NCBI GenBank assembly: GCA_029532625.1
Contig: JARFXM010000010.1
Coordinates: forward strand, 2,170,001 to 2,234,000
Source of the DNA: Lomentospora prolificans
Lineage: Eukaryota > Ascomycota > Sordariomycetes > Microascales > Microascaceae
DNA length: 64,000 bases
Direction: 5' to 3'
The position numbers and the translations under genes were made by a program. Shown in pieces: positions 54,437 to 64,000 of this stretch (within the stretch, counting starts at the first letter, position 1; every line of letters begins with the position of its first letter). The notes under the pieces are model-generated. The model saw only the letters and a list, made by a program, of their open reading frames with translations, did not search any database and was not told the origin of the DNA.

Positions 54437-55649
54437 TTGTCAACGCACCATCAAAAATGTTTGATCAATCAATATCGACACCGACACATCGGGCAATCTC
54501 CTTTTGATACTCTCAGAGAGGCCGTGGAAGGGGCCAAAAAGACGACTGGAGCTGAAAACCAGGCTCAAAAAGACATTGAGAAATCTATCGCAGAAATAAC
54601 TAAGTCCGTCCTACGGATGAAGGAAAGACTGAATTAACTTTTGACTTTGACAAGTAGTGATTGCAAGAGCTTGAAAGAACGAATCGAGACCGTCCTCGAC
54701 TTTAACGCGGTACTGAGGCAGGTTCAGGTTGAACTTGAATGAACAGAATGACAGACTGTTTGACAAGATGGGAAAGATTGTCGACAGCCTAGAGGCAATT
54801 TTAATAGCGGAAAGGTCGATGAATCCGGAGAAACAGAAGGATAGTAATCCTAATACTGGCGAAACCTCTCTGATGATGGGGACCAATGGGACGGCAACTG
54901 ACATCACCATCAGCTCTAGTCTTAACCTCGGAATCGTTTCGCCACTTACGAGTACCTATTTGCAATTACAAAATGTCGATATACCACAACTGTTCCAGAC
55001 TTATTTCAAGTTGAAAGGAGAGTCGAATTCTGATTGCTGGAAGGCTGCAGTCCGCATGCACCTGCGAGCTGAAAGCCTCCTGCAATATGTCAAGCATGAT
55101 AATATTCCCCAACCAGTCGACGATGACATGATGGAGAATTGGCTGGCAGGCAGAGCCTGCACTTTTAATGCAGTCATGAGTACTCTCTCGCCACAGGCAG
55201 TGGCCATTATCGAAAATGCCGACTTTCAATTTGGCTGCGAGGACCCATTCCTCCTCCGGTCCGCGATTGGGCAAACTATTGGAACCGCAGACAATGGATG
55301 CATGGCCGACATGCCCGCAGAACTGGTATCTATGAAGAGGTCCCAATACTCACCGACACAGCGCCATGCTGAAGCGACTCCATTTTTGAAGCATCGTCTG
55401 GAGATTCGCAAGAAGCTGCCGGATGTTTATCTAGCCCTTTCACTGCTGAACACGATGAAGGGCTTTGGCAACCAGCTTTTCAACTGGCACACTACCGAGA
55501 GAGATCTGACTTTCGAAAAGGTTCTGGCAAGTGTACTGATAATCGTGAATCGCGAGGATAGACGCTGGGCATGTCCAGTCAATTCTTCCGATGCTTTGCA
55601 AAACTGCACACAACAAATTGCGCTTGCAATATTTGAAATAGATCCCTGA
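54437..55649 (+). pseudogene. Retrotransposon gag-like (copia/UBN2-type) fragment
   Basis: An intact frame from ATG 54729 codes 306 residues. Upstream, coiled-coil-like sequence (DTLREAVEGAKKTTGAENQAQKDIEKSIAEI, seen in parts) is in another frame and is cut by TAA, with a further frame change near 54,725. The core IPQLFQTYFKLKGESNSDCW, KAAVRMHLRAESLLQYV, ACTFNAVMSTLSPQAVAII and the later LRLE-like segment with LALSLLNTMKGFG and LTFEKVLASVLIIVNRED follow the order of a copia-type Gag (UBN2) domain. No zinc knuckle, protease, integrase or polymerase follows, and no terminal repeats are seen. It is either a stranded retroelement piece or a host-adopted gag gene; the family match is by pattern and moderate. 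Confidence 0.5.
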
Positions 55650-55949
55650 AGATGTGCTCTAACAAGTAGCTCAGCACTTTAATGCCATAATTTTCACAAC
55701 CTCGAGTATGAGAGCTTTTGAGGGACTCGTCTTTCAATTCCTCACTCAGTTCAGCTTGAAACACAGTTTATAGTTTAATATCAGTTTAACCTCGGGTTCT
55801 TGATGAGCAGGGTCTAGTTAGAATAAGCTACCTCTATTGTAATGTGCGCTAATGTATGTACTGTCTAAGAAACTTCTCATTGTAGAAGACACTTTCAAAA
55901 CACACTCGAGAATGGCTTTCTTGACATGAAGCGAAACCAAGGCACTCAC

Positions 55950-58404
55950 TCATATAATCCTTACTGTTTCCTTCTGCATATCTGCCTTAATTTCCTTCAG
56001 AATCGCTGACGACTTCTCCGTCCGTTCCTTGTCGATCTCAATGAACTTAAGCACAAGGAGGTCTAATCTCCTCCAGCTATCCTCACCGTCAACTCCTAGG
56101 AGTATCAAGCAGCACACTCGATCGACTTTGATGCTGGTCTCACGCCACTTGAGGAGCATTAGTAGGCCAACCTGCTGTGCGCGTGCATTCTCGCCGTAAC
56201 CGTCAGCTACCGGGTCCTTTAGAAACGGAGATATATCTGTCATCAAATTCGGGTAAGGTGATGGTGACTGCGGTGCGTTGAGAGAGTCGACTGTTCCGAG
56301 CCGGAGAAAGGGCCCTTGAACGGTGATGCTACCTCCACTGACGGCACCGAACGGATCATGATGGACGAGCTGGATATCGGTGCCGAGGACTTTAGCGAAA
56401 GGCGTGACAGCTTCGTACTGGGACTGGGGCCCGAATGACACAAGGCGGCCGGTGCTACCTGCCCAGCTCCAGGACGGCGCAAGATACTTCTCGGGTACGC
56501 GGGGTTGGTACTCGACCTGCCCGCTTGAGAGCCTCTTGTGTTGTGGCGTTCGTGTCTACAGTTTTGGACTTGCTTAGTACTCTAGTTGCATTGGGTCTAT
56601 AACAGTTGGTAGGTGTGGGGGGAGGGGTGGCAGGGACAGGAACAAGAACCCATTAAGGAGCGCAGACGCAGGGACAGATACGAGAGGATATAATACTTAC
56701 CCAACAGAGCCCACGAAGTAAATCTCCCTTCCACAGGCCCGCAACGTAGTCATCGCCCGTCGCACGATGAAACTCATTCGCGAGCCCCGACAACGCAGGC
56801 AGCGTGTCGGTAATCACCGTCAACGACCGACAGGAGTAATTCTCGATAATCTTGATCCACAAGTCAAAGTGCGACATCCCTGCCGGCGACGCGGGCGGCT
56901 TGAAGCTGCCCTGGATCGTCAGCGGGCGCGCCACTAAGGCTCTATGACGGAGGGTCTCGAGGTCACGGGCGCGGAAGATTGTGGTCGGGGACGGAAAGGA
57001 GACGAGCGTGGCGACGGGGAGTTGCAGGTCCTTGAGAAATGAGATTAATCTGCGGCGCCAGTTCGGCAGTATGTTCCTGCGGAGGATTCTCATGTACTCC
57101 TTGCTGCGGTACATTTCCGTGATGCGAACGCTTCGGCCAGACTCCTCAACACTGCCTTTGGGGCACTCGAAGCATATCTGCTCGGTTCCGAACCAAATGG
57201 TTCGCGGTGCAAGGAGTGTTTCCTGCAGAATCCATCCCCTCGAGCTCAGCGCATTTTGGCTCAGCTTATAATTGGAGATCTCGGCCCCGGGGCGCAGGAA
57301 GACCTTTGGCGAGGGCTCGTCGCCATTTCTCCAGTCCAGCCAGCAGCGCGGCTCGCTTGGAACCTTGCGATCGTGGAAGATGCCTTCGGCGGTCTTGGCG
57401 GCACAGGCTGCTGCTATCGTAACAATGGCACCTCCATAGACGCCGCACATGCGCGCCGCCTCGCGGGCCCAGTCTTCGGCGGAGTCCTGGATGATACAGA
57501 GTGCATCAATCCAGAGGTAGCGGATGTTGAGCGCCCTTGTGACTTCGATTGCGTCGCGGAGCGTGGCGGGGAAATCAGCGAGCGGGCGGCCGGCTCGGAA
57601 TTGTGCTTCTGTTGCTTTGGTGAGCATGAAGCTGGCGCCGACTCCCCAGCAGTAAGAGAGGGCAGCGTAGGTATCATGACGGCCACCGGTATCTATGAGC
57701 TTCGGGTTGGGGCCTTGCGTGTCGATAATTCTCGTTGGGAGTTCTGCTGACGCAGGGTATTGGGCTGAGCAGGACTTGTGGCCGTTAATGCAGCTGGAGA
57801 GTAGGTCAGATGCCAGCTTTAGACACTCTTTCGACCCTGAGTTTGGATATATGCTCCTGGCGAGTAGGTGATCGTTATCTAGCGGTTCGTACCCTGGGGC
57901 GTCTCATCAATTCACCATCCACTTGCGCCGCTGAGATGCCTGAGAGAACCGTAACTTACCTCTTAATGCACAGGCCTCAAAAGACGTCAAAATACGCATA
58001 GCTCCCTTTTCCGAGTGCTGTGTAACAACAACATGAGGCAACCCATTAAGCGTAGTATCCCACGCCGTCGTCCCGAACCAAATCTGCTGGCTGTTCATGC
58101 CCTGACTCAAAACCACATCCTCCAGCTCGGCGGGGTGGGCCGTAGCGGCATATGCCTGCCATACAGACCTACATAAATCACATTCGCTGGTCGCAGATTT
58201 AAGGGACAAGAGATTGGGGTGCTGCTTGAAGAACTGGAAGAGCGCAGGTCGGAGATTTTCCAAGGTATCTGGCGCGGAAGGGTCGTTCCAGGTCCCCGAT
58301 GGTTGCGCTTCAGCTGTCAGCAGCAGCTCCCGGACGTCAAACCCGACGCATATCGAGCAAAGACTGCTGGAACCGAGAGACATGCCTAAATAGGGTTGTG
58401 ACAT
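55950..58404 (-). CDS. HET-domain protein (heterokaryon incompatibility type)
   Basis: Exons (minus) 57960-58404, 56701-57893 and 55950-56555 give 747 residues; junctions read ALR|GYEPLDNDH and GLCW|TRTPQHKR. The N-terminal part has a Cys-rich patch (CSICVGF, SECDLCRSVW). The HET domain starts at about residue 224 with YAALSYCWG and continues with RYLWIDALCIIQDS, DWAREAARMCGVYGGAIVTIAAA and SSRGWILQETLLAPRTIWFG. The C-terminal part has YLAPSWSWAGSTG, the usual end block of these proteins. HET proteins trigger cell death when different fungal individuals fuse, or serve in related self/non-self recognition, but most family members are untested. No NACHT or repeat domain is attached. The last intron (145 bp) is long for this window, so its acceptor is less sure. 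Confidence 0.87.
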
Positions 58405-59038
58405 TGTGCGGTGCCAGGCATTTGCAAAGACGCCGTACGAGAGAACCAGAGGTAGGGATGTGGTGAGAAGCAGTCAGCTTCAGCTGACGTTGGATTAATT
58501 ATTATACCATTCAATTTTACTGCCAAGTTTACCCACGTGATCGCCAGGCTCACATTCCTTGTTATGAAGTTTCCCAAACGGGCAAGAAGCTGGCAGTGCT
58601 GACCTGGCCGGCGCTTAAATACAAAACCGCAGGGATGGACGGCCAACCGCCACAACATGAGCTGCGTCCCACAATGGACAGATAAAATACTGAGCTGAGT
58701 TGTGTAGTCTATGTCTACATATCTATAGAAGACTTTATTGCCTGCGGAAGAGCAAAAGACGGGAGTAAGAGCGGGGAGGGGGGTTGAAGGTGTGTTAAGT
58801 CGGCCGTTGATCGTGTTTTCTCGAGTCGTTCGTCTATGGGGTTGGTTTAACCCCGCTAAACCGCGTACAACCACCTGGTGTGTAAGTGGCAAGAGCATGG
58901 AGCACACTATCTAGCCCGTCATCTCCCAGTGCCTTGTGTGGTCGGCCTGCCGCATGAAGCATCATGGGTGTTGAGGAGAGTCTCTCTAGCAAGATAGATT
59001 AACAGTGATCAAACGCTTCCCCCGAACGAGGGCGAGAG
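58405..59038. other. Intergenic, 0.63 kb
   Basis: Upstream of the HET gene and of the decayed gene that follows. No gene is supported; the lost 5' end of the decayed gene may be here. Confidence 0.4.
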
Positions 59039-60735
59039 CTACAGGGCAGAGATTGCTTTGTTATTCGCGGGTAGGTCTGGGCCAGTGGGTGTAGCTCGAG
59101 ATAAGATCTGAAAATCGTGACGGTTGCTGCTGCTGGAGATCTTCGAAACACTGTCAGAAACATTTGATCTCCCTACCTGCTTCAATGAGTCACTGAAAGT
59201 AGTGGTTAATGACCTCGAGTTCAAATTTGATGCCCATAAGACAATCTGGCTGATGCTTGCCCTCGGCTTGATGCCAGATACGCGTTTGGATGAAGACTCA
59301 TATACGCCTTGCACGGTATAGTCTCTCATCCACCTATGGTATTCGGCCTTGTCGATTGGCTGTCTGAGCGCGTAGCCCCGTTGATCATTGAAGCCTGTTC
59401 CGAGGTCAAATGCACACACCTCGACGCTAGCCACACTAAGATTTGGACTTTCACGTTTATGATAAGCCTGAGTGTTACTCTCACAAAAAAGGAGTGGCTC
59501 AAACTCGGGGCGATGGCAAACATCCCAAGCAACCTCACGCGCGACGAGGCAGCACTGATTCGCCAAAATAACATTGGCGCCGGAGAGGACTGATTATAGA
59601 GACCGGTGGCTTTTCAAGAATGCCACGCCTTCCGCCCGACTCGCGGCGCAGCGGTTCCAAGAGGATGGGTTGCTTTTACCATTCAGGCACCCGCGACTGG
59701 GATTCGCTGTGCCTAATCCGGAAGTCAATCCAACCCCACAAAGCCATTCGACCATAATTCTGAAAAGTCCAAGATAAATCTTCCAAGAGGGGCGTGTGGT
59801 TGATGAGTGACCAGAGCTCCCCATTGACTGGCTGGCCAATCCGGGAAGTCCACGAGAGACAATTTATAGCAAAAGACGACAGCTACGGGAAGCTCTACGC
59901 CTACCTCAGGATATGCTTATTGCGTTTATCCGCCGTCTCAGAGCGCAATGCACCGTTGCCTTCGATATATATTGCGTCAACACCACGCAGCTTCAACAGT
60001 CCCTCAAGGCCAGACAGTTCGCAAGAATTGGAGTACGTTAACTCAGTTGAAGTGATCTTGAACAGATGCTTTATGTATTAGACACTCAGTCTTTCCCGGA
60101 TAGGTTTCCAACATCGTTGACAAGGCATATCTAGGGATTAGAAGAACACTACGTGCGCTCTCGCGACTGCTACAGACGCCCGATAAGAATCCCCACGCCA
60201 CCCTCATCTCAGTCTTCCTCAACACCATCATGGAAACTGTGAAGGAAGGAAACCGGATAGGACAGTATCGAGAACGTCGAATCCCTCATGCAGTATCTTC
60301 CTATCACCGACCCTCTATCGATGATGGCCCCCCATTAATCCCGATATGCTGCGGATATGGAGCGCTCGCACCCTCGCGATGGATGCGAAGAAATATTTTG
60401 CAATGTGAGTAATGCGAAGGAACTTTTTCGTTAATGCTTCCTATGAGTGAGAGATAGCCTAATGATGAGCGTGTACACCTAAGTTTCGATCGCGAGAACG
60501 CTATGAGAAAATGGAGGCTGAGGCCAAGGTCAAAGAAAAGAAAGAAAATACGATTGATGAGCCTTGGCCAAACAATCTGAAGTTTAAACTAGGACAGAAG
60601 AGTGCCGAGGAGGAGCTTAGGCTTCTTCTGGGTTCCACATTTATCGGGCACGGAGCACTACGTAGAATGGAAGAGGTTCGAGTGGATAACACCCTGACGA
60701 GATCTCAACGAAGCCTGAGCAGGCCAAGTATGTGA
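59039..60735 (+). pseudogene. Multiply frameshifted gene of a DUF4470/MYND-like fungal family
   Basis: One protein can be followed across all three frames, in order: VTVAAAGDLRNTVRN; FDLPTCFNESLKVVVNDLEF; ERVAPLIIEACSEVK; LTKKEWLKLGAM, NLTRDEAALIRQNN; DYRDRWLFKNATPSARLAAQ; WLMSDQSSPLTGWPIREV, DSYGKLYAYLR; RRLRAQCTVAFDIYCVN, then across an apparent intron (60034-60107) to VSNIVDKAYLG, NPHATLISVFLNTI; ENVESLMQYLPIT; NPDMLRIWSARTLAMDAKKYFA; a second apparent intron; and KENTIDEPWPNNLKFKLGQK. At least six frame changes are needed, one at a C6 run near 60,327-60,333. Codons are otherwise well kept, so decay is recent or the sequence is error-prone. The family assignment is from recalled motifs (gDlRN, VvNDlEf, EVSNI-type, NPHATL). 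Function unknown. Confidence 0.55.
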
Positions 60736-61301
60736 TTGCAATTAAAACTTGGAATTCCTTTTCGGTCTATCCTAAACAAAACTCCATGCAAGCTCCCTTT
60801 GTCCTCAAAACACCCCCTCCATAAGTTTCAGCGCGCAGGGATTCCATCTCTCCTCTGTGCTCTACGTAGAGACTCCCTTTCCCTGCTATCAACCTGACCT
60901 TCTTTCACGTCCGCCCAAGGCGTCAAGCTGGCCCGTGTCCCTATATCCACGTGTGATTAATACCTAAAATCTGGTTCCTGGTTCGATTTGGATCTGATGA
61001 CCAGGGCTCTATCTATTCGTGTGGTCTTTTTTGTGACCCCTCTGTAAGGTATCACAAGTCTACCATCGCTGCTAGAATTACATCCAATAGATGGGGGCCG
61101 TACTTAATCACTGATTACTTGGGTAGCTGCAAAAGCGGGAAACTAAGATAATGGTCGATTATACCCTTGCCAATCATAAATGTACAAAAAAAGCGGTACT
61201 ATATAAAGATTTCATCATAGATCCGCTATAGGCCCCACGTAGAGTGAAGCTGATGGATATATTTGCCCACATCTCGAACTCCGCACGCCACAGTTGTGAA
61301 A
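60736..61301. other. Intergenic, 0.57 kb
   Basis: The 3' flanks of the decayed gene and of the convergent quinate repressor. Nothing further supported. Confidence 0.45.
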
Positions 61302-63965
61302 TTAAGGCTCTTGGAAAGGGATAGACTTGAGCCTAGACTGTAGCTCGTAGGAGAGCGGCTTACCCTCTATGTCGGGATATGCACGAAGGGCTGCCCTCCT
61401 CATCAGCCGTCGGGGTGCTCTCCTGCCAGTGAATAGCTCAAACTGGGCAAACCCCTGCTCAGGAAGGAGATCGAGACCGAATAGGGTGACCCATCCTTTA
61501 TCAGCCTCGCGTCTCGACTGCTCCATTAAAGGCGTGTCGATAGTTTTGTATCCGAGCTCGACCACGACACCACCGGTAGGACTCACGAGCCAGCTCGGCG
61601 GAACAGTGAAATCAGGCGAGGGTATATTGCCGATCCTGTGAGTGGGGATGCATGAAATAATCATCGTGGGTGGGTTGAAACCTTCCGGCCATGGCGAGTT
61701 CTTCTCCTCGAGGACGTGGAATCTCACCGCCTTCTCCACGTTGGCGCCGGGCCCGGGATGGGGTAAGCCAACTTGATTGATTAGTGTGGTGAAATGCGTA
61801 ACCATGTCACGCGCCGTTTTCTGGGTCCGATTGTAAATGACAATGTTTTTTACGCCCAGCTGGAGTAGTGCGTAGACGGCAGCCCTAGCCATGCCTCCGG
61901 CTCCGACTACAACAGCTGTTGACGAGGGGCGGACGGCATTTGCGGGTGATAAGCCTCTCCTTACACATGCACGAATGCCAATCCAGTCCGTATTCTCGCC
62001 GAATAGAGCCTGTACGGGCCCTGCTCTGTTGCACTCTCGAATTAATACACCCATATCTGGGACAGTGCCGTCGGAATTAAGTCGCCGTATCGGTATGAGG
62101 GTGTTGACGGCCCCGATAGCCTTGGCGTGGGGGCTGAGTGAGTCCGTTAACCGGATGATGCTAACTTTGAAAGGAAGACCAACCGACGCCCCGGCGAATG
62201 TGTGGTCTCTTATAAGAGGCGTCAACTGGTCGATAGTGTCGGCGGAGTAGGGAGAGTAGTGATGAGGAATCCCGCAAGCCTCGAGTGCGGCGTTGTGCAT
62301 TGCAGGGGAGAGACTGTAGTCGACGTTGGCCCCGAAAACGTAGAGCTTCATAGGATCGTAAATGAAGGATGAGTAGAGGGCATTTGTGGCCTCCCTTGAC
62401 GTGATTAGAGGGGAGTAAGGTGATGGAACGGTGTTAAAGGTTGGCGATGTCTTCGGTGCGACGGGAGTGAGGATGGGGTTGAAGCATGCCGAGTGTCTAC
62501 CGAGGACACCAGAGTTGTAGGCAACAAGCGGAACTGGTATGTCTCCGAGCTTCTTGACTGCGAAGCGTAGGCGGCCTACGGCAAGGTTATCTTCCATGCT
62601 TGCCGCAGGACGCACGAATCGCACGAGGTCGCAGCCCATGCTCTTTGCACGCTGGTAACGTGATATCCAGATGGGAGACTCCCAGGAGTCCTCTCCGACA
62701 GTGGATTCAAAGTTGGCTATTATTTTGCTCTGACGCTTGACTGAGATGAATCGCGAGGCGTCGTAATCTCCGAGACGCAAGTCCAGAGTCACATACTCGG
62801 CCGCCATCCGGAGGCCATGGTCGACGATGTCTAGATAAAGCTGTTGCCAATCGCCCGATGGCTGCGCGCTTTGCGGCGCTAGTACGTGGAAAATAATGGG
62901 GAGGACGGTGTTGCGGCGGACGTTACCGATAGTCTTGGCAATATTTCTCACCCTCTCGAAGCTAAGACCCGGGCTGAGAAATTGTGATGTCTCCGGCGGG
63001 GTAGCGCTGCCATCGCTCCGCGTCCAGACATCATCGACTACGATTTCAATCGCGTCTGCCGCGGTCTCAATTTCCTCAATGTCGACGTCGGCGGTTAAGA
63101 GCGTGGATAGTGGTATAGACACGGCATAGGTGAATTCCCTCGTCTCGGTAGGCATGTTCGCTAGCGGGAATGCCGTCTCGATGAAGGGGATCGAGTTTGG
63201 AGGCATAACGAGGGAAAGGAACTTTAAAAAGTGCCTCTCAGCGCGCTTCAATGTTAGGTAGGGCGCCGGGGACCTGCGAGCGATGGCATCGCTGTCGTCT
63301 GCGTCCGTGTCGTATTCGGGGGTAGAGAATCGGGCGGGGGATTGTTCGGTGACGTTGAAGAAATGGAAATTTGTGCAGGTGTGGAAGATTGCGCTGCTGG
63401 CGTTGAGCAAGTTCGCCATCTTGGCCTTGTCAGGAATCCTGAGATGTTCCTGAATAGCGTCGGCATCTCTACTGACTAGGATAACGGGGCTCTTCGCGCA
63501 CAGGTCGCGGAGGATCGCCTGGATATTCCTCTCCAGCCACGAGCAGACAATCACGGCGCCGGTGGAGTGGTTCGCGAGCACGGTGTTGAATACCTCGACC
63601 TGCTTGAGCTGACACCTAGAAGCTCCGTGAAGCTTCCTAAACTCGGCGCTCGTAGAGCCAACCGCCTGCTGGAAAACCTTTTCTAGATCGACCATGACGC
63701 GCTCCATGGCAGTGCAGGCTATCACACCGAGAGTGGACTTGCCGGAGCCGCGGATACCCACGAGCACAATCGACGTATCCGGGGCAAAGTGTCGCGCAGC
63801 GCCGGGAGGAGGGGACGCAGACAAGAAGTGGCCGCCATGGCCGTTATTTCCTTTGCCTATTAGAGCCTTTTTCTGGTGAGGAGTGGCAGGATTGGAAAAC
63901 CAACCGTTCGATCGGGGCCCGTCAACCATGGGGTCATCTGCGATCGACCCGACCTGGCCCGGCAT
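61302..63965 (-). CDS. qutR: Quinate pathway repressor, QutR / QA-1S type
   Basis: Transcriptional repressor derived from the last three domains of the pentafunctional AROM protein, controlling quinate catabolism. Intronless; 887 residues from ATG 63965. The frame is open to the right edge, so the real start could lie outside. The order is shikimate-kinase-like (P-loop GIRGSGKST, residues 70-78), type-I-dehydroquinase-like, and shikimate-dehydrogenase-like (VFGANVDYSLSPAMHNAALE, GLPFKVSII, AIGAVNTLIP, GENTDWIGI, VVGAGGMARAAVYAL). The dehydroquinase signature has KIIANFES where an enzyme has a catalytic His, which fits a regulator. In the known model, binding of quinate-pathway compounds stops it from silencing the activator QutA/QA-1F. 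Full AROM is excluded by the absence of the synthase and EPSP domains. Confidence 0.9.
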   Translation of the reverse strand: MPGQVGSIADDPMVDGPRSNGWFSNPATPHQKKALIGKGNNGHGGHFLSASPPPGAARHFAPDTSIVLVGIRGSGKSTLGVIACTAMERVMVDLEKVFQQAVGSTSAEFRKLHGASRCQLKQVEVFNTVLANHSTGAVIVCSWLERNIQAILRDLCAKSPVILVSRDADAIQEHLRIPDKAKMANLLNASSAIFHTCTNFHFFNVTEQSPARFSTPEYDTDADDSDAIARRSPAPYLTLKRAERHFLKFLSLVMPPNSIPFIETAFPLANMPTETREFTYAVSIPLSTLLTADVDIEEIETAADAIEIVVDDVWTRSDGSATPPETSQFLSPGLSFERVRNIAKTIGNVRRNTVLPIIFHVLAPQSAQPSGDWQQLYLDIVDHGLRMAAEYVTLDLRLGDYDASRFISVKRQSKIIANFESTVGEDSWESPIWISRYQRAKSMGCDLVRFVRPAASMEDNLAVGRLRFAVKKLGDIPVPLVAYNSGVLGRHSACFNPILTPVAPKTSPTFNTVPSPYSPLITSREATNALYSSFIYDPMKLYVFGANVDYSLSPAMHNAALEACGIPHHYSPYSADTIDQLTPLIRDHTFAGASVGLPFKVSIIRLTDSLSPHAKAIGAVNTLIPIRRLNSDGTVPDMGVLIRECNRAGPVQALFGENTDWIGIRACVRRGLSPANAVRPSSTAVVVGAGGMARAAVYALLQLGVKNIVIYNRTQKTARDMVTHFTTLINQVGLPHPGPGANVEKAVRFHVLEEKNSPWPEGFNPPTMIISCIPTHRIGNIPSPDFTVPPSWLVSPTGGVVVELGYKTIDTPLMEQSRREADKGWVTLFGLDLLPEQGFAQFELFTGRRAPRRLMRRAALRAYPDIEGKPLSYELQSRLKSIPFQEP

Positions 63966-64000
63966 CACGATGGAGGGTGCACGGGGCAAGGAACAGGTGG

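Noticed and set aside
53990..55950. Long terminal repeats around the gag-like fragment
   Set aside because: No matching direct repeats with TG...CA ends could be found by eye in the two flanks.
59039..59566. A 175-codon minus-strand open frame
   Set aside because: It is opposite the decayed DUF4470-like gene, whose motifs are on the plus strand.
1..64000. CRISPR arrays, bacterial operons, phage or plasmid genes
   Set aside because: None seen; introns, gene families and spacing are those of a filamentous fungus.

Overview
The window reads as nuclear DNA of a filamentous ascomycete (Pezizomycotina, probably a plant-associated Sordariomycete; I cannot name the genus). The reasons are short GT-AG introns of about 50-145 bp, monocistronic genes on both strands with long intergenic gaps, a Zn2Cys6 regulator, a HET-domain gene, an rvt-type cellular reverse-transcriptase gene, a TRI12-type efflux pump, a QutR/QA-1S quinate repressor, and secreted plant-polymer enzymes. 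No rRNA, convincing tRNA, CRISPR array or bacterial-style operon is visible.

Layout. 1-26.5 kb is rich in secreted proteins: a PL3 pectate lyase cut by the left edge, a GH13 alpha-amylase with a CBM20 starch-binding module, a secreted beta-propeller, an intracellular double GFA-domain protein, the rvt gene, an AA9 copper monooxygenase, a small Cys-rich effector-like protein, a tannase/feruloyl esterase and a beta/gamma-crystallin-like small protein. 26.5-36.4 kb has a gene-poor stretch with a decayed zinc-finger (DUF3435-tail-like) relic, a divergent glycogen synthase lacking the usual C-terminal tail, a protein with a long Q/P/Y-rich low-complexity tail, and a frameshifted SRPBCC-family gene. 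36.4-54 kb holds a TRI12-type pump with a frameshift in a C6 run, a cytochrome P450, a one-pass membrane sensor-like protein whose tail is cut by an in-frame TGA, a monocarboxylate-transporter-like MFS protein, a beta-trefoil-like protein, a Zn2Cys6 regulator and an APH/CHK-like kinase. 54-64 kb has a gag-like retroelement fragment, a HET-domain gene, a multiply frameshifted gene of a fungal DUF4470-type family, and the quinate repressor, which runs into or close to the right edge.

Working together. The secreted enzymes fit breakdown of pectin, starch, cellulose or hemicellulose and esterified phenolics. The QutR-like repressor fits control of quinate/shikimate catabolism; its structural genes would lie beyond the right edge. 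The pump, P450, second transporter, regulator and kinase look like accessory metabolism, but no biosynthetic core enzyme is visible, so I do not call a gene cluster.

I did not find a clearly undescribed multi-gene system. The best leads are the rvt gene with an apparently missing first catalytic Asp, the tailless glycogen synthase paralogue, the in-frame stop followed by a coherent membrane-protein tail, the palindrome upstream of that gene, and the cluster of broken genes. Intron borders were placed by eye from splice signals, reading-frame continuity and family motifs, without transcript data.
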